Assembly: GCA_013360675.1 (NCBI GenBank)
Contig: JABWBB010000018.1
Span: 1-49,133 of the forward strand
DNA length: 49,133 nucleotides
DNA from: Phycisphaerales bacterium
Lineage (GTDB): Bacteria > Planctomycetota > Phycisphaerae > Phycisphaerales > UBA1924
Direction: 5' to 3'
In this document: in pieces, positions 8,574-16,904 of the stretch
Layout of the letters: the number at the start of each line of letters is the position of its first letter
Position numbering within the stretch: position 1 is the first letter of the stretch
Notes under the pieces: model-generated
The model's database searches: none
What the model was told of the DNA's origin: nothing
The model's input: the letters and a program-made list of their open reading frames with translations, nothing else
Program-made: the position numbers and the translations under genes

Positions 8574-9874
8574 GACGAGGACCTCCGGCGGCGGGTGCGC
8601 CCGTGGGCCGCCTGCACCAGCGAGCGCCACCACTGGCGGTCCCAGACTTCGCGCACGCCCAGCAGACCCTTGGGGCGGAGGATCATGATGAGGATCAGGC
8701 TCAGGGCGTAGAGAATCATGCGGTAGTCGGCGAGGTTGATGCCCTTTTTCAGGGCGACGTAGCGGATCAACTCGAGGGCGATGGTGATCGACACGACCCA
8801 GATCGCCGCCTTGAGTCGCTTGCCGCCCGAGAGGATCACCGCCAGCACCAGCACGACCAGACCCGCGGGCCAGACGTGGGGCGGGGCGCGGAGGAGTTCG
8901 GGGAGGATCGTGAGGCCCGTGGCGGCGATCGCCGCCCCCGAGATCGACCCCATCCCGCCCAGCACCACCATGATGATGATGTCGAAACTCTTCATGAAGC
9001 CCAGTTCGGCGGGGTTGAGCGTGACGCCCACGGTGTGGGCGAAGAGCCCGCCCGCGATGCCCGCGAAGAACGCCGCCAGCACGAAGGCGCGGACCTTGTA
9101 TCGCGTGGTATCGACGCCCATGGCCTCGGCGGCGATCTCGTCCTCGCGGATCGAGAGGAACGCCCGCCCGTAGCTGCTCTGCTTGAGGCGGTACGAGACG
9201 GCCATCGTCGCCCCCACCGCCACCGCCACCCAGAACATGCTGTTGTAGAAGGGCAGCCCCGAGAACCCAAGCGACCCGCCCACCATCAGCGGCAACTTAT
9301 AGAACGGCGTGGCGCTGATCTCTTCGGTCGTGTAGAGCACGTCGGTGGTCAGGTTCTGGACCAGCACGCGGACGATCTCGCCAAAGCCCAGCGTCACGAT
9401 CGCCAGGTAGTCGCCGCGAAGGCGCAGTGAGGGAAGGCCCACCAGGTACCCGCAACCAGCGGCGACGACGCCCCCGGCAAGGATCGCCCCCAGGAACATG
9501 AAGTCGGCTGGGCGGAACCAAAGCCCCTCGTCGGCGCCGCTGACGCGCCCGCCGTAGGCCATCGCGTCGCCCCAGATCATCATCGACCCGTAATAGACAA
9601 TGGTGGCGGCGACATACCCGCCCACGAGCATGAACGCCGCGTGACCCATCGAGAACTGACCGGTGAACCCGTTGACGATGGTGAGCGAGACGGCGAGGAC
9701 GACGTTGATGCCGATGTCGATGAGCACCTTCGCGTAGAAGGGGCTGAGCATCGGCTTGACGATGAAGTGCATGACCAGGCCCAGGGCCAGCACCAGCAGG
9801 AAGGGGGCGAGCGAGCGCAGGAACTCGACGAAACCGCGATCGCCCGAAGAGAATGTGGCCGAGGCGGTGGGCAC
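8570..9874 (-). CDS. livM: ABC importer permease LivM
   Basis: The GTG at 9874 is taken as start, five bases after the livH stop; a more upstream start would overlap livH in another frame with non-membrane, Arg/Ser-rich sequence. The 434-residue product has about ten hydrophobic segments and the LivM motifs 'GFTGQFSMGHAAFMLVGGY', 'LRLRGDYLAIVTLGFGEIVR', the cytoplasmic EAA-like loop 'LSIREDEIAAEAMGVDTTRYK' and 'FFAGIAGGLFAH...GFMKSFDIIIMVVLGGMGS'. It forms the channel with LivH. A basic tail 'RTRRRRSSS' follows the last helix. The ATGA overlap with livG indicates one operon. Confidence 0.92.
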   Translation of the reverse strand: MPTASATFSSGDRGFVEFLRSLAPFLLVLALGLVMHFIVKPMLSPFYAKVLIDIGINVVLAVSLTIVNGFTGQFSMGHAAFMLVGGYVAATIVYYGSMMIWGDAMAYGGRVSGADEGLWFRPADFMFLGAILAGGVVAAGCGYLVGLPSLRLRGDYLAIVTLGFGEIVRVLVQNLTTDVLYTTEEISATPFYKLPLMVGGSLGFSGLPFYNSMFWVAVAVGATMAVSYRLKQSSYGRAFLSIREDEIAAEAMGVDTTRYKVRAFVLAAFFAGIAGGLFAHTVGVTLNPAELGFMKSFDIIIMVVLGGMGSISGAAIAATGLTILPELLRAPPHVWPAGLVVLVLAVILSGGKRLKAAIWVVSITIALELIRYVALKKGINLADYRMILYALSLILIMILRPKGLLGVREVWDRQWWRSLVQAAHGRTRRRRSSS

Positions 9875-9878
9875 GGGG

Positions 9879-10841
9879 TCAGACTTTCTCCGTGGCCGAT
9901 GAGCCCAGGATCCCCCCCGGGCGCACGAGCAACACGACGATGAGCAGGGCGAAGACGAACAGGTCCTTGAGGCCCGACGAGACATAGCGGGCGCTGAAGA
10001 ACTCGAGCAGACCGATCAGGATCCCGCCGAGCATGGCGCCGCGGATGTTGCCGATCCCGCCCACGACCGCGGCGACGAAGGCCTTGAGCCCCAGCAGCAC
10101 CCAGATCGCCGCGGCGGGTTGGTTCAGCCCGGGGTACTTCTGCCCGAAGAGGAAGCCGGCAGCGGCGGCGAGCACCGCGCCCATGACGAAGGTGTAACTG
10201 ATGACGCGATCGACGTTGATGCCCATCAGCGAGGCGTTGGAGGGGCTGAACGAGACGGCCCGCATCGCCCGCCCGAACTTGGTGCGGAAGACCAGGAAGT
10301 CGAGGGCGATCATGAGCACCACCGCCGTCAACGCCCCCACCACGTCGACCAGGTGGATGTTGACCGGCGGGCGGGTGAGATCGCCCGGGATGCCCCCGAT
10401 CTTGGCGACGTGCACGTCGGGCAGCAGCCCGGGCATGCGCTGGGGCTTGGTGCCGAAGAGGAACTCGAGCTGGCCCAGGTTCTGCAGGAAGAGCGAGACG
10501 CCGATGGCCGTGATGAGCACATTAAGGCGCGGCGCCCCGCGCAGCGGCTTGTACGCCAGGCGCTCGATCACGAAGCCCGTCATCGCGCAGGCGAGCATGG
10601 CGCACGGCAGGGCGACGACCCCCGCCCACCAGGGAACCGGATTCCCCTCGGGCCAGGCCCACCCCGCCAGAAAGGCCACCACGCTGAGCGAGGTCCACGC
10701 GCCGATGACAAAGACGTCGCTGTGCGCAAAGTTGATGAACTTGAGAATGCCGTAGACCATCGTGTAGCCCAGCGCGATGAGCGCGTAGAGGCTGCCGACG
10801 GCCAGGGCATCAACAAGGGTTTGGAGAATGCTCTCGAACAC
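9879..10841 (-). CDS. livH: ABC importer permease LivH
   Basis: The 320-residue permease starts at the GTG at 10841, immediately before the first helix ('FESILQTLVDALAVGSLYALIALGYTMVYGILKFINFAH', an N-terminus typical of LivH). 'SLMGINVDRVISYTF' and 'GLKAFVAAVVGGIGNIRGAMLGG' are the family's cytoplasmic loop and helix signatures. There is no Shine-Dalgarno at the GTG, but a TAGGAT element (10853-10858) lies 11 bases upstream. A more distant in-frame start would run through the terminator that follows the binding-protein gene. It works with LivM, LivG and LivF, encoded directly downstream. Confidence 0.9.
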   Translation of the reverse strand: MFESILQTLVDALAVGSLYALIALGYTMVYGILKFINFAHSDVFVIGAWTSLSVVAFLAGWAWPEGNPVPWWAGVVALPCAMLACAMTGFVIERLAYKPLRGAPRLNVLITAIGVSLFLQNLGQLEFLFGTKPQRMPGLLPDVHVAKIGGIPGDLTRPPVNIHLVDVVGALTAVVLMIALDFLVFRTKFGRAMRAVSFSPSNASLMGINVDRVISYTFVMGAVLAAAAGFLFGQKYPGLNQPAAAIWVLLGLKAFVAAVVGGIGNIRGAMLGGILIGLLEFFSARYVSSGLKDLFVFALLIVVLLVRPGGILGSSATEKV

Positions 10842-10852
10842 GTGAGGGGCAG

Positions 10853-10858
10853 ATCCTA
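10853..10858 (-). promoter_or_regulatory. TAGGAT -10-like element before livH
   Basis: TAGGAT on the minus strand lies 11 bases before the livH GTG and downstream of the terminator at 10911-10942. It would give livHMGF its own start with a very short leader. No convincing -35 is visible. The same TA(C/G)GAT element recurs before other genes in the window. Confidence 0.4.
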
Positions 10859-10910
10859 GCCGAAACCACGCGCCGTGCGAACCCCCGCCCGGTGCCCCGA
10901 ACACGACCCC

Positions 10911-10942
10911 AAAAAAGAAACCGGCGACCCGAAGGCCGCCGG
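10911..10942 (-). terminator. Rho-independent terminator after the binding-protein gene
   Basis: On the minus strand a GC stem (CCGGCG/CGCCGG, loop around GCCTTCGGGT) is followed by TTTCTTTTTT. It sits between the stop of the binding-protein gene (10975) and the start of livH (10841). It would raise the ratio of binding protein to permease, an arrangement common for such importers. Confidence 0.8.
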
Positions 10943-10974
10943 CGTGGTGAAATGTTCCCGAACGTCGTGCGGGG

Positions 10975-12132
10975 TTATGGCTCGATGGTGGCGACGTAAG
11001 CCGGGCCGAGGTCACCCGCCTCGTTGCGGCGCATCTGGACCATGACCGCGGGCTTGCTGGCGTCGCGGTTCTTATCGATGGTGATCGCGCCCGTGACGCC
11101 CTTGTAGCCGGCGGTCTGGGCAATCGCGGCGGCGAGGTCCTTCCCGTCGAGGCTCTTGGCCCGCTTCATCGAGTCGAAGAGCACCTGCATGGCGTCGTAG
11201 CCGAGGGCGGCGAGGCCGTCGGGCGTCTGGCCGAACTCGGCCTTGTACTTCTCGACGAACGCGCGGACGAGGGCACCCTCCTGATCGGGGGCGTAGTGGT
11301 TGGAGTAGTAACTCCCCTCGATAGCGTCGCCGCCGATCTTGCCCAGTTGTTCGCTGTCCCACCCGTCGCCGCCGAGGAGGGGGATGTCCTTGCTGATGCC
11401 CAGGCGCCGGGCCTGAAGGGCGACGTTGCCCGCGTCGGTGTAGTAGCCAGGGACGAAGATGGCCTGGGGGCTCTTAGAACGGATGTTGGCGAGCTGGGCC
11501 GAGAAATCCTGATCGCCGCCGGTGAAGGCCTCGTCGGCGACGATGGTGCCGCCCATGGCGGTGAAGTGCTTCTTGAACTCGTCACGCAGGCCCTTGGAGT
11601 AGGCCTGGCCCTGGTCATAGAGAACGGCGGCGCGGTCGAGCTTCAGGTTCTCGCGCACGAACTTGGCCACGACGAACCCCTGGAAGGGATCGATGAAGCA
11701 GACGCGCGAGACCATCGAGCGACCCTGCGTCACGCGCGGGTTGGTGCTGCTGGGCGAGACCATCGGCACGCCGTACTGCTGGCAGACCGCCCCACCGGCG
11801 AGGCTGAGGCTGCTGGCGACCTCGCCCAGCACCGCGACGACCTTGTCGGAGGTGACCAGGCGCGTGACGGCGGTGCCCGCCTCCTTGCTCTCGCCCTTGG
11901 TGTCATAGGTGATCACTTCGATCGGGCGCCCGTTGAGCCCGCCCGCGGCGTTGATCTCCTTGAGGGCCAGGCGGATGCCCTGATCCGTCGACTGACCGAA
12001 GGTTGCCTCTTTGCCGGTCATCGAGGCGTAGTGCCCGACCTTGATCGGAGAACTGTCCTGGGCGTGGGCCACGCTGGCAAGCCCCGCGGCCAGAAATGAA
12101 ACTGCACATGCCGCTCTCATCCAACCCTTCAT
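10975..12132 (-). CDS. livJ: Branched-chain amino-acid-type periplasmic binding protein (LivJ/LivK)
   Basis: The 385-residue protein has a signal peptide (MKGWMRAACAVSFLAAGLASVAHA-QD). The second of two closely spaced ATGs (12132) is preferred because AAAGGA is 6-7 bases before it; the first (12138) directly abuts the AAAGGA. The mature part is a type I periplasmic-binding fold: 'IKVGHYASMTGKEATFGQSTDQGIRLALKEINAAGGLNG', 'YDTKGESKEAGTAVTRLV', 'VLGEVASSLSLAGG', 'VSPSSTNPRVT', 'YDQGQAYSKGLRDEF', 'GGDQDFSAQLANI'. It captures the ligand in the periplasm for LivHM. Ligand identity (Leu/Ile/Val versus other amino acids or amides) is not resolved. A terminator separates it from livH. Confidence 0.92.
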   Translation of the reverse strand: MKGWMRAACAVSFLAAGLASVAHAQDSSPIKVGHYASMTGKEATFGQSTDQGIRLALKEINAAGGLNGRPIEVITYDTKGESKEAGTAVTRLVTSDKVVAVLGEVASSLSLAGGAVCQQYGVPMVSPSSTNPRVTQGRSMVSRVCFIDPFQGFVVAKFVRENLKLDRAAVLYDQGQAYSKGLRDEFKKHFTAMGGTIVADEAFTGGDQDFSAQLANIRSKSPQAIFVPGYYTDAGNVALQARRLGISKDIPLLGGDGWDSEQLGKIGGDAIEGSYYSNHYAPDQEGALVRAFVEKYKAEFGQTPDGLAALGYDAMQVLFDSMKRAKSLDGKDLAAAIAQTAGYKGVTGAITIDKNRDASKPAVMVQMRRNEAGDLGPAYVATIEP

Positions 12133-12261
12133 GCTCATTCCTTTCGATGGTGCACCCAAGACCCGGGCGCGTGTCACTCACATGGATCACCCACGGTCTG
12201 ACGCCTTCCCGATGCCCGGGTTCGGCACGTCGTGGGCATTATGACCATATTGAGCCAGGTC

Positions 12262-12280
12262 GGAGGCCCAAGGGGCCTTC
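12262..12280. other. Hairpin in the shared upstream region of livJ and the 12412 gene
   Basis: The 279-bp divergent intergenic region (12133-12411) contains a GGAGGCCC-AAG-GGGCCTTC type stem-loop without a T-run. On the minus strand, CATAAT and CAATAT, both possible -10 elements for livJ, lie between it and the livJ start. Nothing else is recognised apart from the plus-strand promoter listed separately. Confidence 0.35.
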
Positions 12281-12306
12281 CCAGTCACGAACAATTGCCT
12301 AAATCA

Positions 12307-12335
12307 TTGACATACAACGCGATGCAACGGACAAT
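12307..12335 (+). promoter_or_regulatory. Sigma-70-like promoter for the dockerin gene at 12412
   Basis: TTGACA (12307-12312), a 17-base spacer and GACAAT (12330-12335). It points at the ATG at 12412 and predicts a leader of about 70 bases. A second TTGACA...GACAAT pair precedes the cytochrome gene at 17949. Confidence 0.6.
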
Positions 12336-12411
12336 CGGTCTCCCGACGAAGAACGGCACCCCGGCGATCCGTGGCGCTGGTGAAGGTTGAGTGGGAAGAG
12401 GAGAGCGAAGA

Positions 12412-13881
12412 ATGTCGAGCAGCCTGCATCGGGTTTCGTTCAGTATCGCGAGCATTCTGGCGGCGGGCGCGATGGCCCAGAGCCTGGTCCCCGCGAGCAT
12501 CGTCGTGCAGGCGGGCGATATCCCCGCGGGCCAGGCGGGGACGATCGGCAATCTAAACCCGCCATTCACCGATGCCGACGGGCGTGTCGGCTTCACCGGT
12601 TCGCTCACGGGCGCGGTCACGACCAACTTCGTCTGGTACGACACGGGCATCGTCTGGACCAACGCCATGGCGCCGGGCGGGTTCGTGCTCTCGGGCGCGG
12701 AAACCTCGTGCGGCGTGGGGGCCGGGGGGCAGTTCCTCTATTCACCCTCAATCAACGGGAATGACGGGATCTGGGGCAACCACGGCTATGTGATCGCGGA
12801 TGGGGATCCTGCCCCGGGGGCACCGGGGTTGTTTATCTCCTTCGCCAGCCGCCCGATCATGTCGGGCAACGGCATCGGCACGTTCATCGCCGGTTTGTCC
12901 ACGACGCCGGGCGGGAGCAGCCAGGGGCGGGCCGTCTATCGCTATGACAACCAGCCCAACCCCTCGGTGCAGCTGGTGTTCCGCACGGGCGACGTGGTCT
13001 TCCCCGCGCCGCACAACTTCCCGATTAATACCGCCACGCCGACGGTCTCGTTCACGTACGACTTCTCGGACAACGGGCTGCACCACATCCACTTCATCGG
13101 GCTGGTGACGGGCGCCGCGTTCAACGACGGATATATCTACCTCGACGGCACGCCGCTGATGCGCGAGGGCGACCTGACGGGTCTGCCGGGCGAGACATGG
13201 GAGAACTTCACCGCCGTGGGCGTGAACAACTCGGGTCAGAGCGTGGTCTGCGGGGACACCAACGCCTCGGCCTTCTTTGACGGGTTCGTGGCCTGCAACG
13301 GACAGATCGCCGTCCGCGAGGACGACCTGATCCGTGGGGTGCACCTCCTGGGGCCTTCAACACCCCAGTCGGTGTCGATCAATAACTGCGGCCTGGTGGT
13401 GCATGTCTGGACCGTCGGGAGCGGCTCGAGCGCCGTTCGCCACGTCTTTGTGGGCGATGTGAACAACCTGCTCCACTCGTCCGAGCGGGTGGTTTCCGTC
13501 GGCGACCTGCTCGACACCAACGCCGACTCCATCGCCGATTACCAGGTCAAGGCCATCAACGCCACCACCATCGCGAGCCAGGGCGTCGACCTGGCCGACG
13601 ACGGCGGGCTCTATCTTGAACTCGTGATCTCCACGCCCGGGCAGAGCGACGACCGCGAAGCGATCGTCCGGTTCAGCGTCCCCGCGTGCGTCCCCGCGTG
13701 TGCCCCGTGCGTCGCGGACTTCAACAACTCGGGCGGGACCCCCGACGACGCCGACGTCGCGGCCTACTTTGAGGCGTGGAACAACGGCGATGTGTGCGCC
13801 GACGCCAACGCTTCGGGTGGGACGCCCGACGATGCCGACGTCGCCGAGTTCTTCATGCTCTGGAACAACGGCGGCTGCTAA
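12412..13881 (+). CDS. Secreted GC-type dockerin protein, unclassified N-terminal domain
   Basis: The 489-residue product starts at the ATG at 12412, with GAGGAGAG 6-7 bases upstream. A signal peptide (MSSSLHRVSFSIASILAAGAMAQS) is followed by ~400 residues of beta-rich sequence with repeated 'GDIPAGQ', 'REGDLTGLPGETW' and 'REDDLIRGVHLL' elements, which look like a repeated propeller or blade unit. This resembles planctomycete proteins of unknown function. Residues 433-489 are a dockerin of two D-x-N-x-S-x-G-T-P-D-D-A-D-V repeats, ending WNNGGC with no residue after Cys. The Cys-rich linker before it (PACVPACAPC) is unusual among its siblings. A strong terminator follows at 13911. Extracellular or envelope-bound location is inferred from the signal peptide and dockerin; no enzymatic motif is seen. 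Confidence 0.85.
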   Translation: MSSSLHRVSFSIASILAAGAMAQSLVPASIVVQAGDIPAGQAGTIGNLNPPFTDADGRVGFTGSLTGAVTTNFVWYDTGIVWTNAMAPGGFVLSGAETSCGVGAGGQFLYSPSINGNDGIWGNHGYVIADGDPAPGAPGLFISFASRPIMSGNGIGTFIAGLSTTPGGSSQGRAVYRYDNQPNPSVQLVFRTGDVVFPAPHNFPINTATPTVSFTYDFSDNGLHHIHFIGLVTGAAFNDGYIYLDGTPLMREGDLTGLPGETWENFTAVGVNNSGQSVVCGDTNASAFFDGFVACNGQIAVREDDLIRGVHLLGPSTPQSVSINNCGLVVHVWTVGSGSSAVRHVFVGDVNNLLHSSERVVSVGDLLDTNADSIADYQVKAINATTIASQGVDLADDGGLYLELVISTPGQSDDREAIVRFSVPACVPACAPCVADFNNSGGTPDDADVAAYFEAWNNGDVCADANASGGTPDDADVAEFFMLWNNGGC

Positions 13882-13910
13882 TCGTTCTTGGTCGGATCTA
13901 CGCGCGATCA

Positions 13911-13938
13911 ACGGGCATGGCTTCCATGCCCGTTTTTC
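13911..13938 (+). terminator. Rho-independent terminator after the 12412 gene
   Basis: Perfect 10-bp stem ACGGGCATGG/CCATGCCCGT with a 3-base loop, followed by a T-run on the plus strand. It lies 29 bp after the stop codon and directly before the 3' end of the convergent dockerin gene. Confidence 0.85.
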
Positions 13939-13944
13939 ATGCGC

Positions 13945-14670
13945 TCAACACCCTTGCGTCCAGCGTTCATAGAAGTACGCCACATCGGCGTCGTCGGGCG
14001 TACCGCCGGATTGATTGACATCGGCGGAACCGAGCCCCTCGTTCCAGGCATCGAAGAACGCCGCGACGTCGGCGTCGTCGGGGGTCCCGCCCGAGTGGTT
14101 GAAATCGGCGAGGCACCCGCCCGTGAGCGTGATGTCATCAAGAAACTGATAGACGGTCTCGTTCTGAGGCGCACTGCGAGTGACGCGGATGCCCAACTGA
14201 GCCACGCCCGCGATCTCTCGATCAAACTCGCCCGCGATCTCGCCCCACCAGAAACCCGGGCCGGCGGTCGGCGGGGCCGCGTGCGTCGCCACGACCTCGT
14301 TATCGATGTACAGTTCAAAGACGCCGCCGGAAGATGGGCTGGCCGGCACGATCGACTGAACCGCCCAGGATGCGCCGAAACGGTAACGACCGGGCGAAGG
14401 GAACTGGACTGTCTGCCAGAAGAGCACGCCTTGCGCGCCGGTATTGGGCACCCGCTGTCCAACGCCCAGGGCGCACGCGGGCCCGGCCTCGCGCGGGCCG
14501 GGGCCGTCCATGTCGACATTGGAAACAATCGCCAAGCGCGTCAGCCCCCAAGTCGTATGTGAGACCGTCCATGGGGCAAGCGACCCGCTGCTGAAATCCG
14601 GGTTGACCACCTGCGCCTGAACCGCGCCGCCAAAGGCCAGCCACACGAGGAGTGAGCACCACCGGATCAC
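13945..14670 (-). CDS. Secreted GC-type dockerin protein with jelly-roll/CBM-like domain
   Basis: The GTG at 14670 has GGGAGGT at ideal spacing and starts directly with a signal peptide (IRWCSLLVWLAFGGAVQA-Q); an upstream ATG would place 28 non-hydrophobic residues before it. The 241-residue product continues with 'VVNPDFSSGSLAPWTV', the opening typical of CBM4/9-like carbohydrate-binding jelly rolls, and 'GRYRFGASWAVQS...FELYIDNEVVATH...QFLDDITLTG', typical closing strands. Residues 186-241 are the two-repeat dockerin ending WTQGC. It is probably secreted and binds a glycan or surface; substrate unknown. It is convergent with the 12412 gene and divergent from lpd. Confidence 0.85.
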   Translation of the reverse strand: MIRWCSLLVWLAFGGAVQAQVVNPDFSSGSLAPWTVSHTTWGLTRLAIVSNVDMDGPGPREAGPACALGVGQRVPNTGAQGVLFWQTVQFPSPGRYRFGASWAVQSIVPASPSSGGVFELYIDNEVVATHAAPPTAGPGFWWGEIAGEFDREIAGVAQLGIRVTRSAPQNETVYQFLDDITLTGGCLADFNHSGGTPDDADVAAFFDAWNEGLGSADVNQSGGTPDDADVAYFYERWTQGC

Positions 14671-14839
14671 GTTCGACCTCCCGTCGGAGGCTACCGGGAT
14701 CGGGGCGGGCTCGCAAGGGAACTTGCGGGGGGCGCTGGAGGATGATGCGTCCACCTATACTTGCCTCCCCGCGGGCGTCCGGGCGTTGATGCCGGGCTCT
14801 GGCGGGCCCTCGCACCACTCATTCACGAAAGGTCGCCCC

Positions 14840-16393
14840 TTGTCCGACACTCACTTCGACGTTCTGGTCATCGGCGGCGGGCCCGCCGGCTATGTCGGCG
14901 CCATCCGCGCCGCTCAACTCGGCTACAAGACCGCGTGCATCGAGCGGGCCAAGCTGGGCGGGGTCTGCCTGAACTGGGGCTGCATCCCGTCCAAGAGCCT
15001 GCTGGCCAACGCCGAACTGGTCGAGAAACTGACGAAGGCCGACGCGCAGAAGTTCTGGGGGCTCAAGATCGGCGGGAGCGTCGAGCTCGACTGGGACCGC
15101 GTGATCGGTCGCTCGCGCGACGTGGCGTCCAAGCTCAACAAGGGGATCGAGTTCCTCTTCAAAAAGAACAAAGTGACCCACTTCGTGGGCAACGCCAAGA
15201 TCACCAAGGCCGCCACGCCCGCCAACGGGAACAAGTGCACGGTCGAGGTGCAGGAGTGCCAGGTCAAGGAAGAGCTGACCAGCGCCCCCGCCACGCCCGG
15301 GAAGACCACGCAGACCCTCACCGCGACGCACGTGATCGTCGCCACCGGGAGCGTCGCCCGCGATCTGCCCTTCGCCAAGTTCGACGGCGACCGGATCTGG
15401 GGCGCCCGCGAGGCGATGTTCAACAAGGAACGCCCCAAGAAGCTCGTCGTCGTCGGCGCGGGCGCCATCGGCATGGAGTTCGCCTATTTCTACCACTCGA
15501 TGGGCACGCAGGTCACCGTCATCGAGATGCTCGATCGCATCGTCCCCATCGAGGACGCCGACGTCGGAACCGCGCTGCAGAAGGTCTACACCAAGAGCGG
15601 CATGACGATCCTCACCTCGCACACCACGCTGGCGGTCGAGAAGAGCGGCGCGGGGGTCAAGGTCACCGTCGCTCCCTTCGCCGCGGGCAAGGCCGACGAG
15701 TCGAAGAAGCAGGTGCTCGAGGCCGACCGCGTGCTGCTGGCCATCGGCGTGAAGGGTCGCACCGACGGCCTGTGCGACGCGTCGCTGGGCCTGAAGATCG
15801 AGAAGGACCACATCGTCACCGACTTTGTGCCCGGCAAGACGACGAACCAGGCGATCGATTACAAGACGAACCTGCCGGGCGTCTACGCCGTGGGCGACGT
15901 GATCGGCCCGCCCTGGCTCGCGCACGTGGCGAGCGAAGAGGCGATCACGTGCGTCGAGCGGATCGCGTGGAAGGCCAAGAAGTGGCACCACGAGCCGCAC
16001 CCGATCGACTACGGCATCATCCCTGGCTGCACGTATTGCGTGCCGCAGGTGGCGTCGGTGGGCTTCACCGAGCAGAAACTCGTCGAGCTGGGCAAGGTCA
16101 AGGGCAAGGACTACGAGGTGGGCAAGTACGCCTTCCAGTCGCACGGCAAGGCGATCGCGGCGGCGCACACCGACGGGTTCGTCAAGATCCTGCGCGGCCT
16201 GCCCCGCGGCGAGATCCTGGGCGCGCACATCCTGGGCGATCAGGCGACAGAACTCATCGGCGAGTTGACCCTGGCGCGCCGCCTGGAGGCGACGACCGAA
16301 GAACTCATCGCGACGATCCACGCGCACCCGACGATGCACGAGGCGGTGCACGAGGCAGCGCTGGCCGCCGAGGGACGCGCGATCCACGCCTGA
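14840..16393 (+). CDS. lpdA: Dihydrolipoyl dehydrogenase (E3)
   Basis: FAD-dependent E3 of 2-oxoacid dehydrogenase/glycine cleavage complexes: it reoxidises dihydrolipoamide with NAD+ in the cytoplasm. A TTG at 14840 with GAAAGG seven bases upstream is the best start, because the FAD-binding strand DVLVIGGGPAG begins at residue 7; an upstream in-frame start would add a low-quality extension. Motifs: redox-active Cys43/Cys48 in GGVCLNWGCIPSK, NAD-binding VVGAGAIGMEFA near 204, second FAD motif GVYAVGDVIG, and the His-Glu dyad in AHPTMHEAVHE near 495. At 517 residues it is ~45 longer than usual because of a polar insert (residues ~130-160, 'ATPANGNKCTVEVQECQVKEE'). No E1/E2 genes are adjacent. 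TATACT (14756-14761) could be its -10. It ends with a strong terminator. Confidence 0.95.
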   Translation: MSDTHFDVLVIGGGPAGYVGAIRAAQLGYKTACIERAKLGGVCLNWGCIPSKSLLANAELVEKLTKADAQKFWGLKIGGSVELDWDRVIGRSRDVASKLNKGIEFLFKKNKVTHFVGNAKITKAATPANGNKCTVEVQECQVKEELTSAPATPGKTTQTLTATHVIVATGSVARDLPFAKFDGDRIWGAREAMFNKERPKKLVVVGAGAIGMEFAYFYHSMGTQVTVIEMLDRIVPIEDADVGTALQKVYTKSGMTILTSHTTLAVEKSGAGVKVTVAPFAAGKADESKKQVLEADRVLLAIGVKGRTDGLCDASLGLKIEKDHIVTDFVPGKTTNQAIDYKTNLPGVYAVGDVIGPPWLAHVASEEAITCVERIAWKAKKWHHEPHPIDYGIIPGCTYCVPQVASVGFTEQKLVELGKVKGKDYEVGKYAFQSHGKAIAAAHTDGFVKILRGLPRGEILGAHILGDQATELIGELTLARRLEATTEELIATIHAHPTMHEAVHEAALAAEGRAIHA

Positions 16394-16421
16394 TTTTGCG
16401 ACGCGATGCGAACGAACTACG

Positions 16422-16449
16422 AAACCCCTCCCCTGCGGGAGGGGTTTTT
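16422..16449 (+). terminator. Rho-independent terminator of lpdA
   Basis: Perfect 10-bp stem AACCCCTCCC/GGGAGGGGTT with a 4-base loop and a following T-run, 29 bp after the lpdA stop. Confidence 0.85.
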
Positions 16450-16599
16450 GCATACACACAACGCGGTCATGCAAACAAAGTACAACCGGCGCGCCGGTGC
16501 AGCGGCTTGTTACTGAACACTGGAGAATTCGTGTGTGTGAATCGCGCTCGCGTCGTTAGGCTGGGAATGGCGAGTGCGGGATGAGGAGCCCGCCCCGCG

Positions 16600-16790
16600 C
16601 CAAGGAACTCCAGGACAAACGCGATAACGACGCCGCTCTTTGCCGCATGCGTGATCGCGCTGGCTTCGGGGCAAACCGCCGTGGCTCAGCAGATCGATTC
16701 CTTCTTTGATATCTGGACCGAGTTGTCGATCGGACCTTCGTATCCCGCCGGTGACCCCTCGTTTAACCTGACAGCAACGCAGGCGGCCCG
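16600..16790 (+). pseudogene. Possible 5' remnant of a secreted-protein gene
   Basis: The 511-bp stretch 16394-16904 has no intact gene. Between about 16624 and 16790 one frame reads ITTPLFAACVIALASGQTA-VAQQ, a convincing signal peptide with an AxA-like cleavage site, then 'IDSFFDIWTELSIGPSYPAG', which looks like true mature secreted protein. There is no in-frame ATG at the expected position (ATA at 16624, AAGGA about a dozen bases upstream; in-frame TGA at 16582), and protein-like sequence fades after ~16790 although the frame stays open to 16950. A promoter or -10 (TATATT, 16863-16868) for the next gene lies beyond. Best read as a decayed or truncated gene; an unannotated short secreted peptide using a rare start is possible. 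Confidence 0.3.
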
Positions 16791-16904
16791 CACTCCTGAC
16801 CGCCTGCTTCATTCGCTGCAACTCCGAATCAATCAGTGTCTCGCATTCACGATTCTGGGGTGTATATTGACAGGCGGGGGAGCGGCGCACCACGGAGGTT
16901 CTCG

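Noticed and set aside
14761..16584. Second long plus-strand frame over lpdA, and a long minus-strand frame (14819-16474)
   Set aside because: Both are Arg/Gly/Asp-rich shadows of lpdA, which carries all catalytic motifs.
16510..16893. Minus-strand frame of 127 codons in the lpdA-dockerin gap
   Set aside because: No ribosome site, signal peptide or recognisable domain; the plus strand at the same place has a better signal-peptide-like reading.
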